This document shows positions 36,033-47,600 of a stretch of DNA of 64,000 nt, in pieces. Numbering within the stretch: position 1 is the stretch's first letter; every line of letters starts with the position of its first letter. This DNA is from Zanthoxylum bungeanum (taxonomy: Eukaryota > Streptophyta > Magnoliopsida > Sapindales > Rutaceae). Position numbers and translations under genes: made by a program. The stretch covers positions 1 to 64,000 of the forward strand of contig SKCR01026806.1 in the NCBI GenBank assembly GCA_019454045.1, in the 5' to 3' direction. The notes beneath the pieces were generated by a model. It searched no databases. It was not told the origin of the DNA and was given only the letters and a program-made list of their open reading frames with translations.

Positions 36033-37357
36033 AATTGCAGAAAAGAGGAAGTAAAGCTTGAAAGTGGGGGATGACAGGCGTCGCGATAGAAGTCGCCGAA
36101 AAGTGAAGTGGCGGGAAAATAGGAAGGGATGAAGTTTGCCCTAGACAGGTGTTCGAATGCAATTCGCCGCGAGTGACGTGCTGAGAAAGGAAACACTGAA
36201 GCGACGCCAAAAAACGGCTCCTAAACAGGCCTCATGATGAAAACGTAAAGGAAAGGCTCGCGCATTTATTGCAGATAAGACGGGTTTTGATAGGATTCTA
36301 AAGGGCGGCGCGACAAACTTTAGGACGAAAAGTTTGTTCCCTCGCTCTGCCCCACAAGGTCAGTCCCCCGCCATTCGGCCAAGGCCTTGACGTCGGCCTG
36401 CAGAATCGGCCAATGACAGCTGTCAGCACTACACTTTACAAAGATATCACCCAAGCTTCCTCCATTATTGACACAAGCAGTGGCGACGAAACTGATATGA
36501 CAGGATCTTCAGATCACAGGCTCACTTTAGCAGAGAACCAGGCTTTTGGGTAGAGAATCCCGAGCCGTTTAGCAACACGTATGCAAACTCTTCACATGCC
36601 AAACTCTTCACATGCCCACAGTAATCTGGCTTGGGAATATGTGAAAAGGGGAGTCGGAAGGGCAATTTAGAAGGCCTCCCAACCGTCTATTTAAAGACCA
36701 ATTCACCTCATGCCATCTCAACAAAGCTCACCGTGGCCAAACAGAGTTCTGGAGATGAGGAAAGGAAAATCAAGGGAAATGAGACGAACCATGAGACATA
36801 GGCCACCGGAGGTGGAGTTTTCTTTGGCGTAAAGTGTGAAATGGAATGTAAGGAAGTTCGCAAACGGCCATCCACACGGCGTAAGGTGTGAAATGGAATG
36901 TAAGGTTGTGGATGGGCCGCGTCCGTTCGCGACGATTGACCTGGGTCCCCCTCGTGGAAGGTATTGCATCTCCCGGATGGCAGAAGGGCTACGCTCGTTA
37001 ACGATAGCTAGCGTGAACTTCTCTATTCGGAGCATGCTGCTGACTTGGGAGGCTAACCGGATATCACGCTGGTCACATGGCCGGGGAACAGGTCAACCAA
37101 GGGCGGCAAGGAGGATCCATCTGACCGGCCCGCGTTTGGTGTAGCGGTCTTGCCTGAAATGTAGTAAGAATGGGCCCGGTCAGAACTCGACCCGAGGGAA
37201 TCAGCCAAACAGCAGGCTGATTAGGGACGAGATGAAGCGTTCTCAATTGGTGAGGTGGTCTTCCTTGAATGAGGAAAGAACGAACCTGGATGAAAAGCCG
37301 AAAAAATTCACCTCGATTTTCACTTCCAGTACAATCAAGGTAAATTTGGGGGACAAT
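36033..37357 (+). other. 3' untranslated part of element C and presumed upstream region of the antisense gene
   Basis: No coding similarity is seen. A 52-base tandem duplication (GGCGTAAAGTGTGAAATGG-type phrase at 36827 and again at 36879) and a shorter one, CAAACTCTTCACATGCC near 36586-36615, are present. On the minus strand this is where a promoter for the PMD gene would be; no clear TATA box is seen. Confidence 0.55.
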
Positions 37358-37865
37358 TGTTGACAAATAAAATCCCACATGACGAAATCGTCCTAAGACA
37401 AAAGGGAGCGCGAAAGGAAGAAGGATGACGAAGCAAAGAGCGACAAAGACTTAGGACGATCGAGCGAGTAGTCAGGACGAAGACGTGTGATGCGGTTATC
37501 CCCACGATCACAACGGTTGGGTGGATCTCCCTCCATAATCAGGCATTTGGGGTACGTGGCTCAGCAGTTACCAGCACGCCTCAAGAATCGCCGGGAAACA
37601 TTGGAACTGCCCTGAGCAGTTAAGGAGCGACACTATAAAAATTCGCTTACACCAGGAGAAAAGAAAAACAGAAAGAAATGAAGACTCATTCGAGCATATT
37701 TTATCTTTTTATTTCTTAGCTTATACCCTAGGACTGTAACTTGTGTGCTTGTGCCCCTTGGAGGCTTATTCACTCGATTCAATACACCCCTTGCTGGGAC
37801 TTTGTCTCAGGAGGTTTGAACCTTACACGCTTTTTTCCCCTACACGCGTAAAACCTGCGCAAACA
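37358..37865 (+). repeat. Element C 3' LTR
   Basis: A 508-base LTR, TG...CA, following the polypurine tract. Confidence 0.92.
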
Positions 37866-37870
37866 ATAGT

Positions 37871-38418
37871 GTTATGTAATTTAATTATTATACTAAAAAA
37901 ATAATTATGATCGTTTTTTAAAATATTTTGATGGTGAAAAAAGATAAAAATTCTAACTTTGATAAAATTCTGATTTAAATAAAAATTACGATTAATCATT
38001 AATCAAATACAAAAAAAAAGTTTATATTTTAATTAAAATATAATTTTATTATCTCAACTTATTATCAAACCACAACATCAAATATAACAACACTAAACAA
38101 AAGTGTGAACTAGTACATTTGCTATAAATGAATTAAATTTAAATAATATTTTAATTAAAAGTAACCAATCAAAAGTTGACAGGTGGAACGATATTCAGTA
38201 AAATTCGGTTCCCAAGAAGAATAATTCCTTTTTTTTATATATCTTTTTTTTTCTGAACTTTTGGTAATACATAAAGATCTAGAATATTTTTGCTGTAGTT
38301 CAATTATCCAATGACATTGAGTACATTTATTAAAATATAACAGCTACAATTCATCTCACAAATTTAAAGAGTAAATGGCCATCATAATCATATATTTGGA
38401 CTTAATATCAGATCATAT
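37871..38418. other. AT-rich intergenic DNA
   Basis: No gene or complete repeat is recognised. Confidence 0.45.
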
Positions 38419-38454
38419 CATTACAAGAAAATGAACATTTAGATAAATTCTTTA

Positions 38455-38790
38455 GAATGTAACCCTTTAGCGTCGAAAATTTATTTGGACGTTAAAGGAT
38501 TGTTTCGACGCTAAAGGATTGCACCATTTAGCGTCGAAATAATTGTTTGACGCTAAATGTTCTAATCTTTAGCGTCAAAATTAATATTCGACGCTAAAAT
38601 GCAACATTTGTCGTCGAAATTAGATTCGACAACGCTAAAATATTGCACATTTAACGTCGAACTAGTCGTTTGACGCTAAAGGTTATAACCTTTACCATTG
38701 AAATTCTATTTAGACGCTAAATGGTCCAAAAATTATTTTGACGCTGAAGTGTTGCCCCTTCAGCGTCGAATTTCAATTTCGACGCGAAAT
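38455..38790. repeat. Subterminal inverted repeat cluster, left side of the CACTA-like element
   Basis: About fifteen copies of a 12-13 base motif, TTTAGCGTCGAAA and its complement, occur in alternating orientation at 20-40 base intervals. Such clusters bind transposase in CACTA elements; that role is inferred here. Confidence 0.75.
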
Positions 38791-38988
38791 TGTAAATTTA
38801 AATTTTTTGAATTTCCACATTTTAAAATTTGAATTTATCGTCTAATAAAATTAGATTTAAATTTTTTACATTTAGCAACGAAGTTTTGAAGCTAAAAGTC
38901 AAATATTTCGACGCTAAAGGGTAAATTTAAATTTTTCGAATTCCCGCTTTCTAAAATTTGAATTTATCACCTAATTAGAATAGATATA

Positions 38989-39596
38989 TGTACGGGCCAA
39001 ATTTGGTCCAAGGTTAATTTCGACCTTTCGCCTCATGCCCATTGCTAAATGCACCCCCGAAACCCCCTAACCGAACCCAAAGACATTGTGCAGGCCCAGG
39101 CTCGGAGAAACACCATACGCCAGCCCACGAAACGCTTAGACTCATAAATACCCCTCATAACCCAGCCGTTTTCAGTCTTTATGACTGCCCATAATACTCA
39201 TTCATGACACGACCGTTACCAACACACAAAACGTATGTCAATTAACGCATTAATGAATCTCACCTCAAATAGCCTATAAAAGGAACCGAGATCCAGAAGA
39301 GAATGTGGAGAAAAAGTATTACAACCCAAAGCTTAATCATTCTCACCAGAGCCCTCAGAACCTCCGACTCATCGCCCTCACGGCAATCCACGGGGATCAA
39401 GGTAGTCTATAACCTTGCTCTTCCATTACTTACAGCTCGTCTTCATCACTGACTTGAGCGTCGGAGTGCCTACGGCACCCACCACATCGGTGGGCAGTAA
39501 CCTCTACGCTCACTTTACCTTTGTTTTGCAGGATCGTTAGTGCCCCCAACCTACAAATTCTCGATTGTGGACCTCGGGCGAAAACCAGCATCCACA
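38989..39596 (+). repeat. Element B 5' LTR
   Basis: A 608-base LTR with a CCTATAAAAGG promoter block near 39272. Confidence 0.92.
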
Positions 39597-39676
39597 ATTT
39601 GGCGCCCACCGTGGGGCCTTAGCGATTAATAGCGGACAAATATCTCTCAGTCTACGGTTCCTAAACACAGCCAATC

Positions 39677-40652
39677 ATGGCTTCTAGCAGTGAGGAGACA
39701 CCAGATCCTATGACTACGCATCTGATCATACTCCAAGAACGATTACGCGCCTTAGAAGAAGAGAGTCAAGCCATGCGAAGCTCCAATATAACCCTCCAGA
39801 AGAAACTGGAGCAAATCTCTTCAACCTCTCAACAACCTGATTCTCCAGACCATCCCATCAATCCTACAAAATCAAGAAAGAAGTTGACATATCTCCCCAA
39901 CCGACCAAGCACGGCAAGTTGCCTCCACCATGCGTAAGGAAATGAACGAGTTCAAAGATGCAATTCTCTCCAGCCTACCTAGTGTCAGACTACCAGTGAG
40001 AAAAAGCCGAGCTGGCACAATCTCAGATACACCATTTTTTGAGACCATCACTTCCATTGAGCTACCAAGGAAGTTCAGTCCTCCAGATATGAAGATGTAT
40101 GATGGATCAACTGACCCAGACGATCATGTTGTCAATTACAAATACAAGATGTTATCAACGGGTCTGGCTCCTCATTAATGGGAAGCTGGTATGTGCAGAG
40201 GATTTGGAGAAACATTAGCTGGTCCTGCCCTCACCTGGTTTATGAATCTCCCATACAGATCCATCGAGTCTTACCAACAGCTAGCAGACAAATTTGTGGA
40301 GCATTTCGCAAGTTCTTGCAAGCTTGAGAAGACCACCAATGACCTTAATGTCATCCAACAACAGAGATGGGAGTCCTTGCGAAGCTACGTGGCTCGCTTC
40401 AATAAAGAGAGTATAACAATCCCAGATCTCTATCAGCCTACTGCAGTGGAAGCATTTAGAAATGGATTACTTTCAGAAAGTAAACTCTACAAAAAGCTCA
40501 CTAAATTTCAATGCTACACTATGGATCAAGCCATGACTCGAGCCCACATTGAGATTAGGTGGGAGGAAGATAAGAAGAACAATAAGAGAAGAAGCTCCAC
40601 CAACCATGACAATGAAAGAAGTTTGAATCCTCCCAAGCGACATAATAAATGA
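39677..40652 (+). pseudogene. gag of element B
   Basis: It starts MASSSEETPDPMTTH with a coiled-coil segment (RLRALEEESQAM). A frameshift near 39900 leads to the Gag domain: PRKFSPPDMKMYDGSTDPDD, then a TAA stop at about 40177. The same frame then continues with GETLAGPALTWFMNLPYRSI, QLADKFVEHFASSCKLEKT, IQQQRWESLRSYVARFNKE and VEAFRNGLLSESKLYKKL. These are standard blocks of plant Tat/Athila-type Gag. It ends after a Lys/Arg-rich stretch with no protease or pol. The protein is truncated and twice interrupted. Confidence 0.88.
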
Positions 40653-41551
40653 TGTGCTAGTAATACTTCTCAATAAGATATCACATGATGTAATTAGACA
40701 AAAAAGGGGCCATAAGCCACCTATTGTTGATTTGGGGACATCATAGCTTCCCAAACAAGTATTCATTGGTAACTTTAAAAGAAAATGACCTTCATAAAAC
40801 TACAACTTAGGGAGAAACCCATTTGCTCCAATCGACCACATAAAAAATCATCAGACCCAATCGATATACTTCTTCCATTCGACATGAGAATACCCTCGTA
40901 TTCTTCCAGCATACCCACCGACTAAGAAGTATTCTCTAGTAATGCCATCCACTCCAAACTACATGGAAAGATTATCATATTCTCCATACGACAAGGTGGA
41001 TGGCCATCTGGCTACATAGAAGAATTGTTATCATTTCCATACGACATTGAAGAACTCACCACATTCAGACGACTGAAAGGATTTTCATCTCCTCCATATG
41101 ACATGCATGGATTGCCTTCAACTCCATACTACATGGTTAGATAGTAGTCTCTTTCTGGCGACATGAGAAGATAATTATATTCTTCACATTACATGAATGG
41201 ATTGCCATCGACTCTAGACTCCATTCGACCATAGTCTCATGGACCCTCATCAGGAACAAGGCGCGTCCCTTCGGTGGAACCATTTTTCCTACCATTCACC
41301 CCATATGATGAAGAGATATACTTGGCATGAGGAAGATGTCTCAGTCGACAATACCCGAATGAAGACTTTGCGTGGATATCCTAGTCGACAATACATGTTT
41401 GGAGACTTGGCGTGAGAAGGATGTCAAAATGGACTATACTCTAATGAAGACTTGGCGTGGACATCCCAGTTGACATTACAATTTATAGTTTGGGACTTGT
41501 TATGGGTGTCCCAGTCGACATTACAACATATAGTTTGGTAATTATTATGGA
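40653..41551 (+). repeat. Degenerate short-motif region of element B, left of E
   Basis: Phrases ATTCGACATGAGAA, CATACGACA and CCCAGTCGACATTAC recur irregularly with no coding potential. Equivalent phrases occur in element A at 16590-17130. Element E inserted in one of them. Confidence 0.6.
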
Positions 41552-41556
41552 TGTTC

Positions 41557-44420
41557 TGTTGGTTATTATCTAGGTCCCAAGATCAAACAAGTAATGAAAA
41601 CAATGCGTGAATACATCAACGGAGATAGCGGAATACTCACATCGATCGGTTGAGTCGATTTGAAGGCGAATCAAGGCCAAAAACCCACTGTTATTCACGT
41701 CCAAACTGTGCAGTGAACTGCCTTCAAAACAGAATTTTGAGATGACGAAACGGAGCTCCAAGCCTCGTCCGATGGATCCCGGCTCATGGGCGAACCTCCA
41801 TACCACCTTCGCAAGACTCGTAAGTGTGCTAGCACTTGATTTTTCACCATGAAAAACCACTCTTGCTTCCCTATTATTCACGCCAAAATGGCTTCAAAAA
41901 CCAGTGAGCTTTTAGGGTTTTTGGCGTGAGGAGAAGAGAGAAATTGAGAGAGATACCAAATGTGTTAAGTTAATTTGATTTGCATTTGAAGTATATCTTA
42001 TATACTTTAGTGAATTTCAAATGAATTTCACTTGAATTTGCATTTAAAAGGTCAAACAATAAAGGCAAACACTATGCACATCATGTCCATCACTATTCAC
42101 ATCAACTTTATTAAAGTGACATGTTGTCAAGTCACATCACTCTAAGTGACAAGTGATTTGACGCTTGATGCGACTTGCGATGCCGTACTCAAATTCGAAA
42201 TACGAATGCGCTCGCAATCACACTCGGGCTCGGGTTCGCTAATTCCGAATTAACGATTTTTCCGTCGCGTCGTAATTAAATGATTACGCTTAGCGAATTC
42301 ACTATTCACGTCGCTAACGAATTAATTCTAAATTAATTCGTTCGCCCGAATTAAAATCTAATTTTAATTCCGCGTCGAAATCTAATTTCATTTAATATAT
42401 CGAATATATTAATTTACCGATTAATTCCAAATTAATCGTTATCTCTCTCTAGACGATATTTTATCCTAGATAAAATATCTCCGTAATTAATCCTAGATTA
42501 ATTTTCTCTCACTTCTATATAATCCCAGATTATTCAAGAGTGCGAGTTGTGCGTCATCGGTGGATTATCGGGAAGCGACCCATGAGATCCCCGGATAAGT
42601 TGGCAGTAAATACGGTCGTCGGAGTATCCGAATCACGTACGTACCAAGTACTAGAGGTGGGCAAAAAAACCGACCGAACCGAACCAAACCGCAAACCGAA
42701 CCAAACCGAACCGAATTTACGGTTTTTTTTCTAACGGTTCGGTTTGCGGTTCGGATTGGCTCACCCCAAACGGTTTACGGTTCGGTTCGGGAGCTAATCC
42801 GAACCGCACTTGTTAAACCGAACCGAACCGTTATAATTAAAAAAATTATATATTTTTATAAAAAAAAATTGTATTTGTATTTGTATTTTTCTTTTAATTT
42901 TATTCTATGTTTTCTTTTTATTAGTATGTTAATACTTTTATTCTTAAATTTTTTGTTAATATATTTATTTGTTAATACTTTTATTCTTCAATTTATTTGT
43001 TAATACTTTTATTCTTAATTTTTTTGTTTTATGGTAGCATCATTATTCTTGAAAGTAAGATGTTGGATTTGTCTCTTAATTAGAATGATTGTAACATCAT
43101 TATTCGAGCTAATTTTTAAAAAATACAATAATTAATTGTGCCTCATTTTTCAATTCTTTATGGAGTGCATGTGTTCCCTGAAGTCACAACTTACACCCTA
43201 ACTCTTCATACTATTTGTTTGATAGACTAGTTTTTTTTTTTTTTTTTTTTTTTTTTTGTCTTCACTTAAGTGGATGAAAATTTGTTTTAAATATAATATC
43301 CGTAAACCGAACCGAACCAATCCGTAAAACCGCTGGTTTAAAAAATTTTCAATCCGAACCAATCCGTTATTTAATGGTTTGGTTTGAGAGGTAAAAAATC
43401 CGAACCGTAAAATATGGTTTGGTTCGGTTTTTAGCAAAAACCGAACCAAACCGAACCGCGCCCACCCCTACCAAGTACTACGTTTTACCGATTTACGAGA
43501 CAATGTCGACTCCTAGCAAAGCACCAAGTCTTCCCAATTCTCCGGACATATCCATTTAAGAATATTAAGATCTGTTATCAAGAGTAGTATACGATTGTAT
43601 TGTGTGTATCGGCCCAGTATCGGATAGTCACGTGCTAGGGCTGGGGCTGGATAAGTGTCTACCCCGTCCGAAGCACATATCGGATGTCTGGTAACATAGT
43701 CTCTATAATCGGATATTCATGACCTAGTCACAATATCCCGATTGGTTGCGCAACACTCAAGAGCACTAGTACCGTATCCTGCGTGACATCATCTCCACTA
43801 TGACTGAAGTGATACTTCCGTCTTGACATCACACCCAATACACTACGACTCTCTGATAAACCCAGAAGTGGTGTACGCAGAACCGGTTTAAGCCCTGTAC
43901 CACCAATACCAAAGTCTACCGATTATCGCAAGTATTAGCGATGCAAGTCTCAGGTTAAGACTATACACACCTACCTTGATTTCGGCCTCCCATAGACACA
44001 TAGTCATAATACCAATGGGATTCCGAAGGGTCTATCCAGAGCGAAGCTGTTTCCCGTACCATCGGTGAAACACGACCTCCTATCGCACTTGCATAAGTAT
44101 CCAATACTTATATATATGAGAACTATGTCGTTGTGCCCTCACAACGCACACAAGTGCAATACTAGCCTATTCCGCATTATCGATGTCCAGTCTCGATAAT
44201 ACTCCGGCTAGGATATTTAATGATTAATCCTTCGGGGACTGATACTGTCTCATATCATTCTCAGTCCAGGAACTAATCACAGGGACCTCTCTTCATTTAT
44301 ATATCTATGGTGATCTAATCACAAATGATGAGAGTGCAATTTCCTTGTCACATAGTTAATTTTCTACAACAACACAATGATCTGTGCAAATAGTGACGCT
44401 ATGGGTCATTTTGTCCAACA
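41557..44420 (-). repeat. Element E 3' LTR (left copy), with MITE insertion
   Basis: Without the MITE and its duplication it is 2037 bases and nearly identical to the right copy. Confidence 0.9.
42652..43470. mobile_element. hAT-type non-autonomous element inside the LTR of E
   Basis: The ends are TAGAGGTGGGC and GCCCACCCCTA, inverted with one mismatch. The exact 8-bp duplication CCAAGTAC flanks it (42644-42651 and 43471-43478). The right LTR of E has the uninterrupted site, which proves the insertion. Subterminal parts are rich in AACCGAACC repeats, and a 27-base T run lies at 43231-43257. No transposase is encoded. Confidence 0.95.
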
Positions 44421-46860
44421 ATCTCCCACTTGGCACATAGCCAGTCACTCAAGTGTCTAACACCCGAACTATGTACGGTTCGCTCAAATTGTTGAGGAAA
44501 GATTTTCGTCAGCGGATTTGCTTGATTATCGTCTGACGCGATTTACACGATCATCACATCGCCACGATGTATGATCCGAACGAATCAGATGATATAGAAG
44601 TATATATTTGGATCGTCGATGAGACCTTTAATTCCTTAGCCTGTGCTGACGCCTAGCTCAGCTGCTAAAAGAACTATATCTAATCTAATTAGATTTATTT
44701 TCGATCCAAATGGCTTCTATTGCTGCCTCAGCTGCAGCAATAATCCGCATTTGTTGTTTATTCGGCAACAGTTATCTTGCTCGGAATATTTCCAGCTCAC
44801 TGTCCCAGTGTGCAAACTTTATAGTATCTCAATATTTAATTGTTTGGAAACTTGCAGCGGTGATCCCAGTCACTTCAAGTTGTCCTTCTCCATAGTTTAA
44901 GACAACATCTTTAGTTCTCTCAGATACTAACAGATGTTCTTAATGTTCAATCCAGTGACTATCATTTGGATTGACCTGATCGTGACTCCATATGCTCGAA
45001 GCGTATGAGACACCCTATCAAGTACATTTTAAATGTACAATTTCCCAGAGAGTGTTAACAACTCCAAATCTATCATAGTAGATCTTTATTCCTTGAATAA
45101 AGGTTGTTACTCCCCAGAATTCTACGGAGAATTTCTATGAAAGCCAAGCTTTCAACAATTGCCATATGGGAATTTAACTGTCAGTGCCTCCCACTAACCT
45201 CCATATATACACAAGAATTATTCCGTTTTGAGTCAAATCATAAACCATTATGATTATTTCAAAACGTCAGTTCCAAGAACTTATGTTGCTTCAATCCAAA
45301 CATGGATCGAATAACCCGCAAACCTTTTTTTCGGTTATTTCAAATCGTCAATGTGGTAAACATTCTCCAAAGGTTTCCTTTATCAGGAAAGCGATTTTGA
45401 TCTACAACTGACACATTTCATAAATGAAATACGCAGTATCAACAAGCATTCAAAATGGATTTACATGGCAACAGGTAGGTTGAACCAAAGTATTCCACAA
45501 AGTTCTGATTAATTATACAAAAATTAATCTTACTATATAAATCACATTATATTCCAGTATCACATTATTTCACAATGTCCTTGTAGAAATAACATTATAC
45601 AACTGATAATCTATACATCACATTCCATCAACAAGCTTATACTGTACGTTATACCTTTCCTCAAAAGGTTAATGTCTTCCTTGATTTCCGTCAAAAGCCC
45701 GCTTTGTACGTTGGTATGTTGCCTTCCATGTGTCTTCCTTGAAACGTTTAATGTACCAATAGCACAATGCCTTGTGGTACAACAACTAGCATTCAAAATA
45801 GTTGTTATACATGGAATCCATTTCAGACTCATGGCACTTTGCCATAATAGGGAGTCGATACCTCGTATCACTTCCTCAAAACGTAGTCGGTGGATATACC
45901 TTCATAAGATTGACATCTTTATGAGGTTAGATCAGAAACCCATACCCTAGGTTGTTTTCTGACTCTATCCGATCTACGAAGTTCTTGTGTATTTGAAGAT
46001 TAATGGTACAGATTCATCATTGATGAACTATTTGTGTTCCATTAAGGACTTCGTGCCTTGAACAGTATTACTCCGATTTTCATCGAGTATCACTATCCTC
46101 CCACTGACCACTGCATATCGGTATTCCTCTCAGGAAAAACCGCATGGTGAGCAACAATCACATTGTTCTCATGTGAGATTTATAAGTACTATACTTAAGG
46201 TTCCCCTTAGGATAACCTATATTGGCACTATCCAATTTGGGTCTTAGTTTGGTATCATCCAAACGTTCTGCCTGGCATACCCAAATTATTAGGAGCGACC
46301 CCGTTTCTTTCCTGTTCATATCCTATATGATATCTGTCAAACATTTATATGGAACCTTATTCTAAATAAGTTTTGCACTGTTAATACATATCCTATTGAA
46401 GGAAACAGTAGCTCAGAGCGACTCGTGATAAACCTTATCATGTCCAACAAAATTCGGTTTTAGTTCGGACACACCGTCTAACTGACGTGTCTCGGGAGGA
46501 GTCCTCATCTGAAAGAATACCATACTCTTTCATGTACGTATGAAACTTACTGCTTAAGTATTTTCCATTACGGTCTTACCGTGGCGGAATAATACTATAG
46601 CCGATCTGTTTTTCTATTTCGTGTCGAAACTCTAAAGTTTCCGATTTGTGTTCTTCAAAAGAAACACATAACCATAACGTGATGCTACATCCGTCAAGGT
46701 CACGAAATATTCATGTTCACATCTAGTCTAGCTAGATATGGGCCCACTAACTTCACCATGAATAGGGCTAACAGATCGGTGGCCCTTACTATTACCAAGT
46801 AAATAGTATAGTATTTTAGGTACTTTACCTAATAAACTAGATTCGCAGACCTTATTTGAA
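44421..46860 (-). pseudogene. Decayed copia integrase and reverse transcriptase of element E
   Basis: Minus-strand translation gives integrase-like pieces around 46800-46300, including SPIHGEVSGPISS and EYFVTLTDVASRYGYVFLL, with stops between them. RT-like pieces lie around 45960-45600, including GIDSLLWQSAM from the start of the copia RT and an INLLRKGITY phrase from the first finger. The usual YVDD box could not be found. RNase H would lie nearer 44421, but I see only scattered similarity. Every segment is interrupted, so no protein is made. Confidence 0.72.
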
Positions 46861-47199
46861 TAGTCAAATCAGTCCTAGTACCCACTCTTCAAAAGTGTGG
46901 ATATACGAGTCTGTTTAATTGTGTCCTAGACAACAATGCCACAAATAAGTCTCTATTGATCAAATCAATTTGAGCTATTTATTTGTCATTTTTATATGTT
47001 TGAGATTTTATTATATTCAAAATATAAATTCTGTTATTTACATCTAATGTATTTATCTCAGTATCATCTTTATATAATGAAACACTTAGTGTTCTAGAAT
47101 ATAAAGGTTTTATCCGCAACGGATTAAACACTGATATAGAGATAATGTCTCTAGTCAAACTAGTTACATTATAACAGTTCCTAATTTAAGTACATACCC

Positions 47200-47600
47200 A
47201 AAGGGTAGTTCCTAAACTTAGGTATCTACGGTCGAAACAGCGACTTTCGTCCCGTTTCCGATTCGCAGAGAAATCTCGGCTTGAAGTCAGTATCCAGCTC
47301 ATAGCGGATTCTGAACATCAATACATATATTTTATGTACCACACTAAGTATTTAAAATCCAATTTCAATACTAGTAGTGAACATAACTTTGACAAATTTT
47401 TAAAGTTAGAGCCTCGCCCTTTCTTTAATTCCTTCGTGTCTTCCATATCCAAATGGTAGTCACTTTGGGATATGTCAATTATCTTTTCAATATTTCACAA
47501 ACCTTTGGCCAAGCCTTGGGTTTCGGAATATCGAAACGATGTGCACCTTGTGCAACACGCCCAATTGCAAACTTTGACTTTTCACCTCTAGAATAGTCAA
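47200..47600 (-). pseudogene. Decayed gag zinc-knuckle region and protease of element E
   Basis: The phrase KELKKGRGSNFK on the minus strand follows where the CCHC knuckle should be; the cysteines are lost. Nearer 47300-47225 RIGNGTKVAVSTVDT matches the conserved stretch after the copia protease active site, and the active-site Asp region is frameshifted. The evidence is short similarity only. Confidence 0.5.

Larger units (their letters stand above)
24928..37865 (+). mobile_element. Ty3/gypsy LTR retrotransposon C (Tat-lineage type) with antisense gene cargo
   Basis: LTRs 24928-25437 and 37358-37865 start TGTTGACAAATAAAATCC and end in CTGCGCAAA(C/T)A. An exact duplication ATAGT flanks the element (24923-24927 and 37866-37870). 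After the left LTR comes TGGTGACCACAGTGGGAG, a diverged form of the primer-binding site in A and B. AAATTTGGGGGACAAT is the polypurine tract. The order gag, protease, reverse transcriptase, RNase H, second RNase H, integrase, with no chromodomain, fits the Tat lineage. Every gene is broken by frameshifts or stops. Downstream of pol, 3.5 kb on the opposite strand encodes a PMD protein. Confidence 0.94.
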
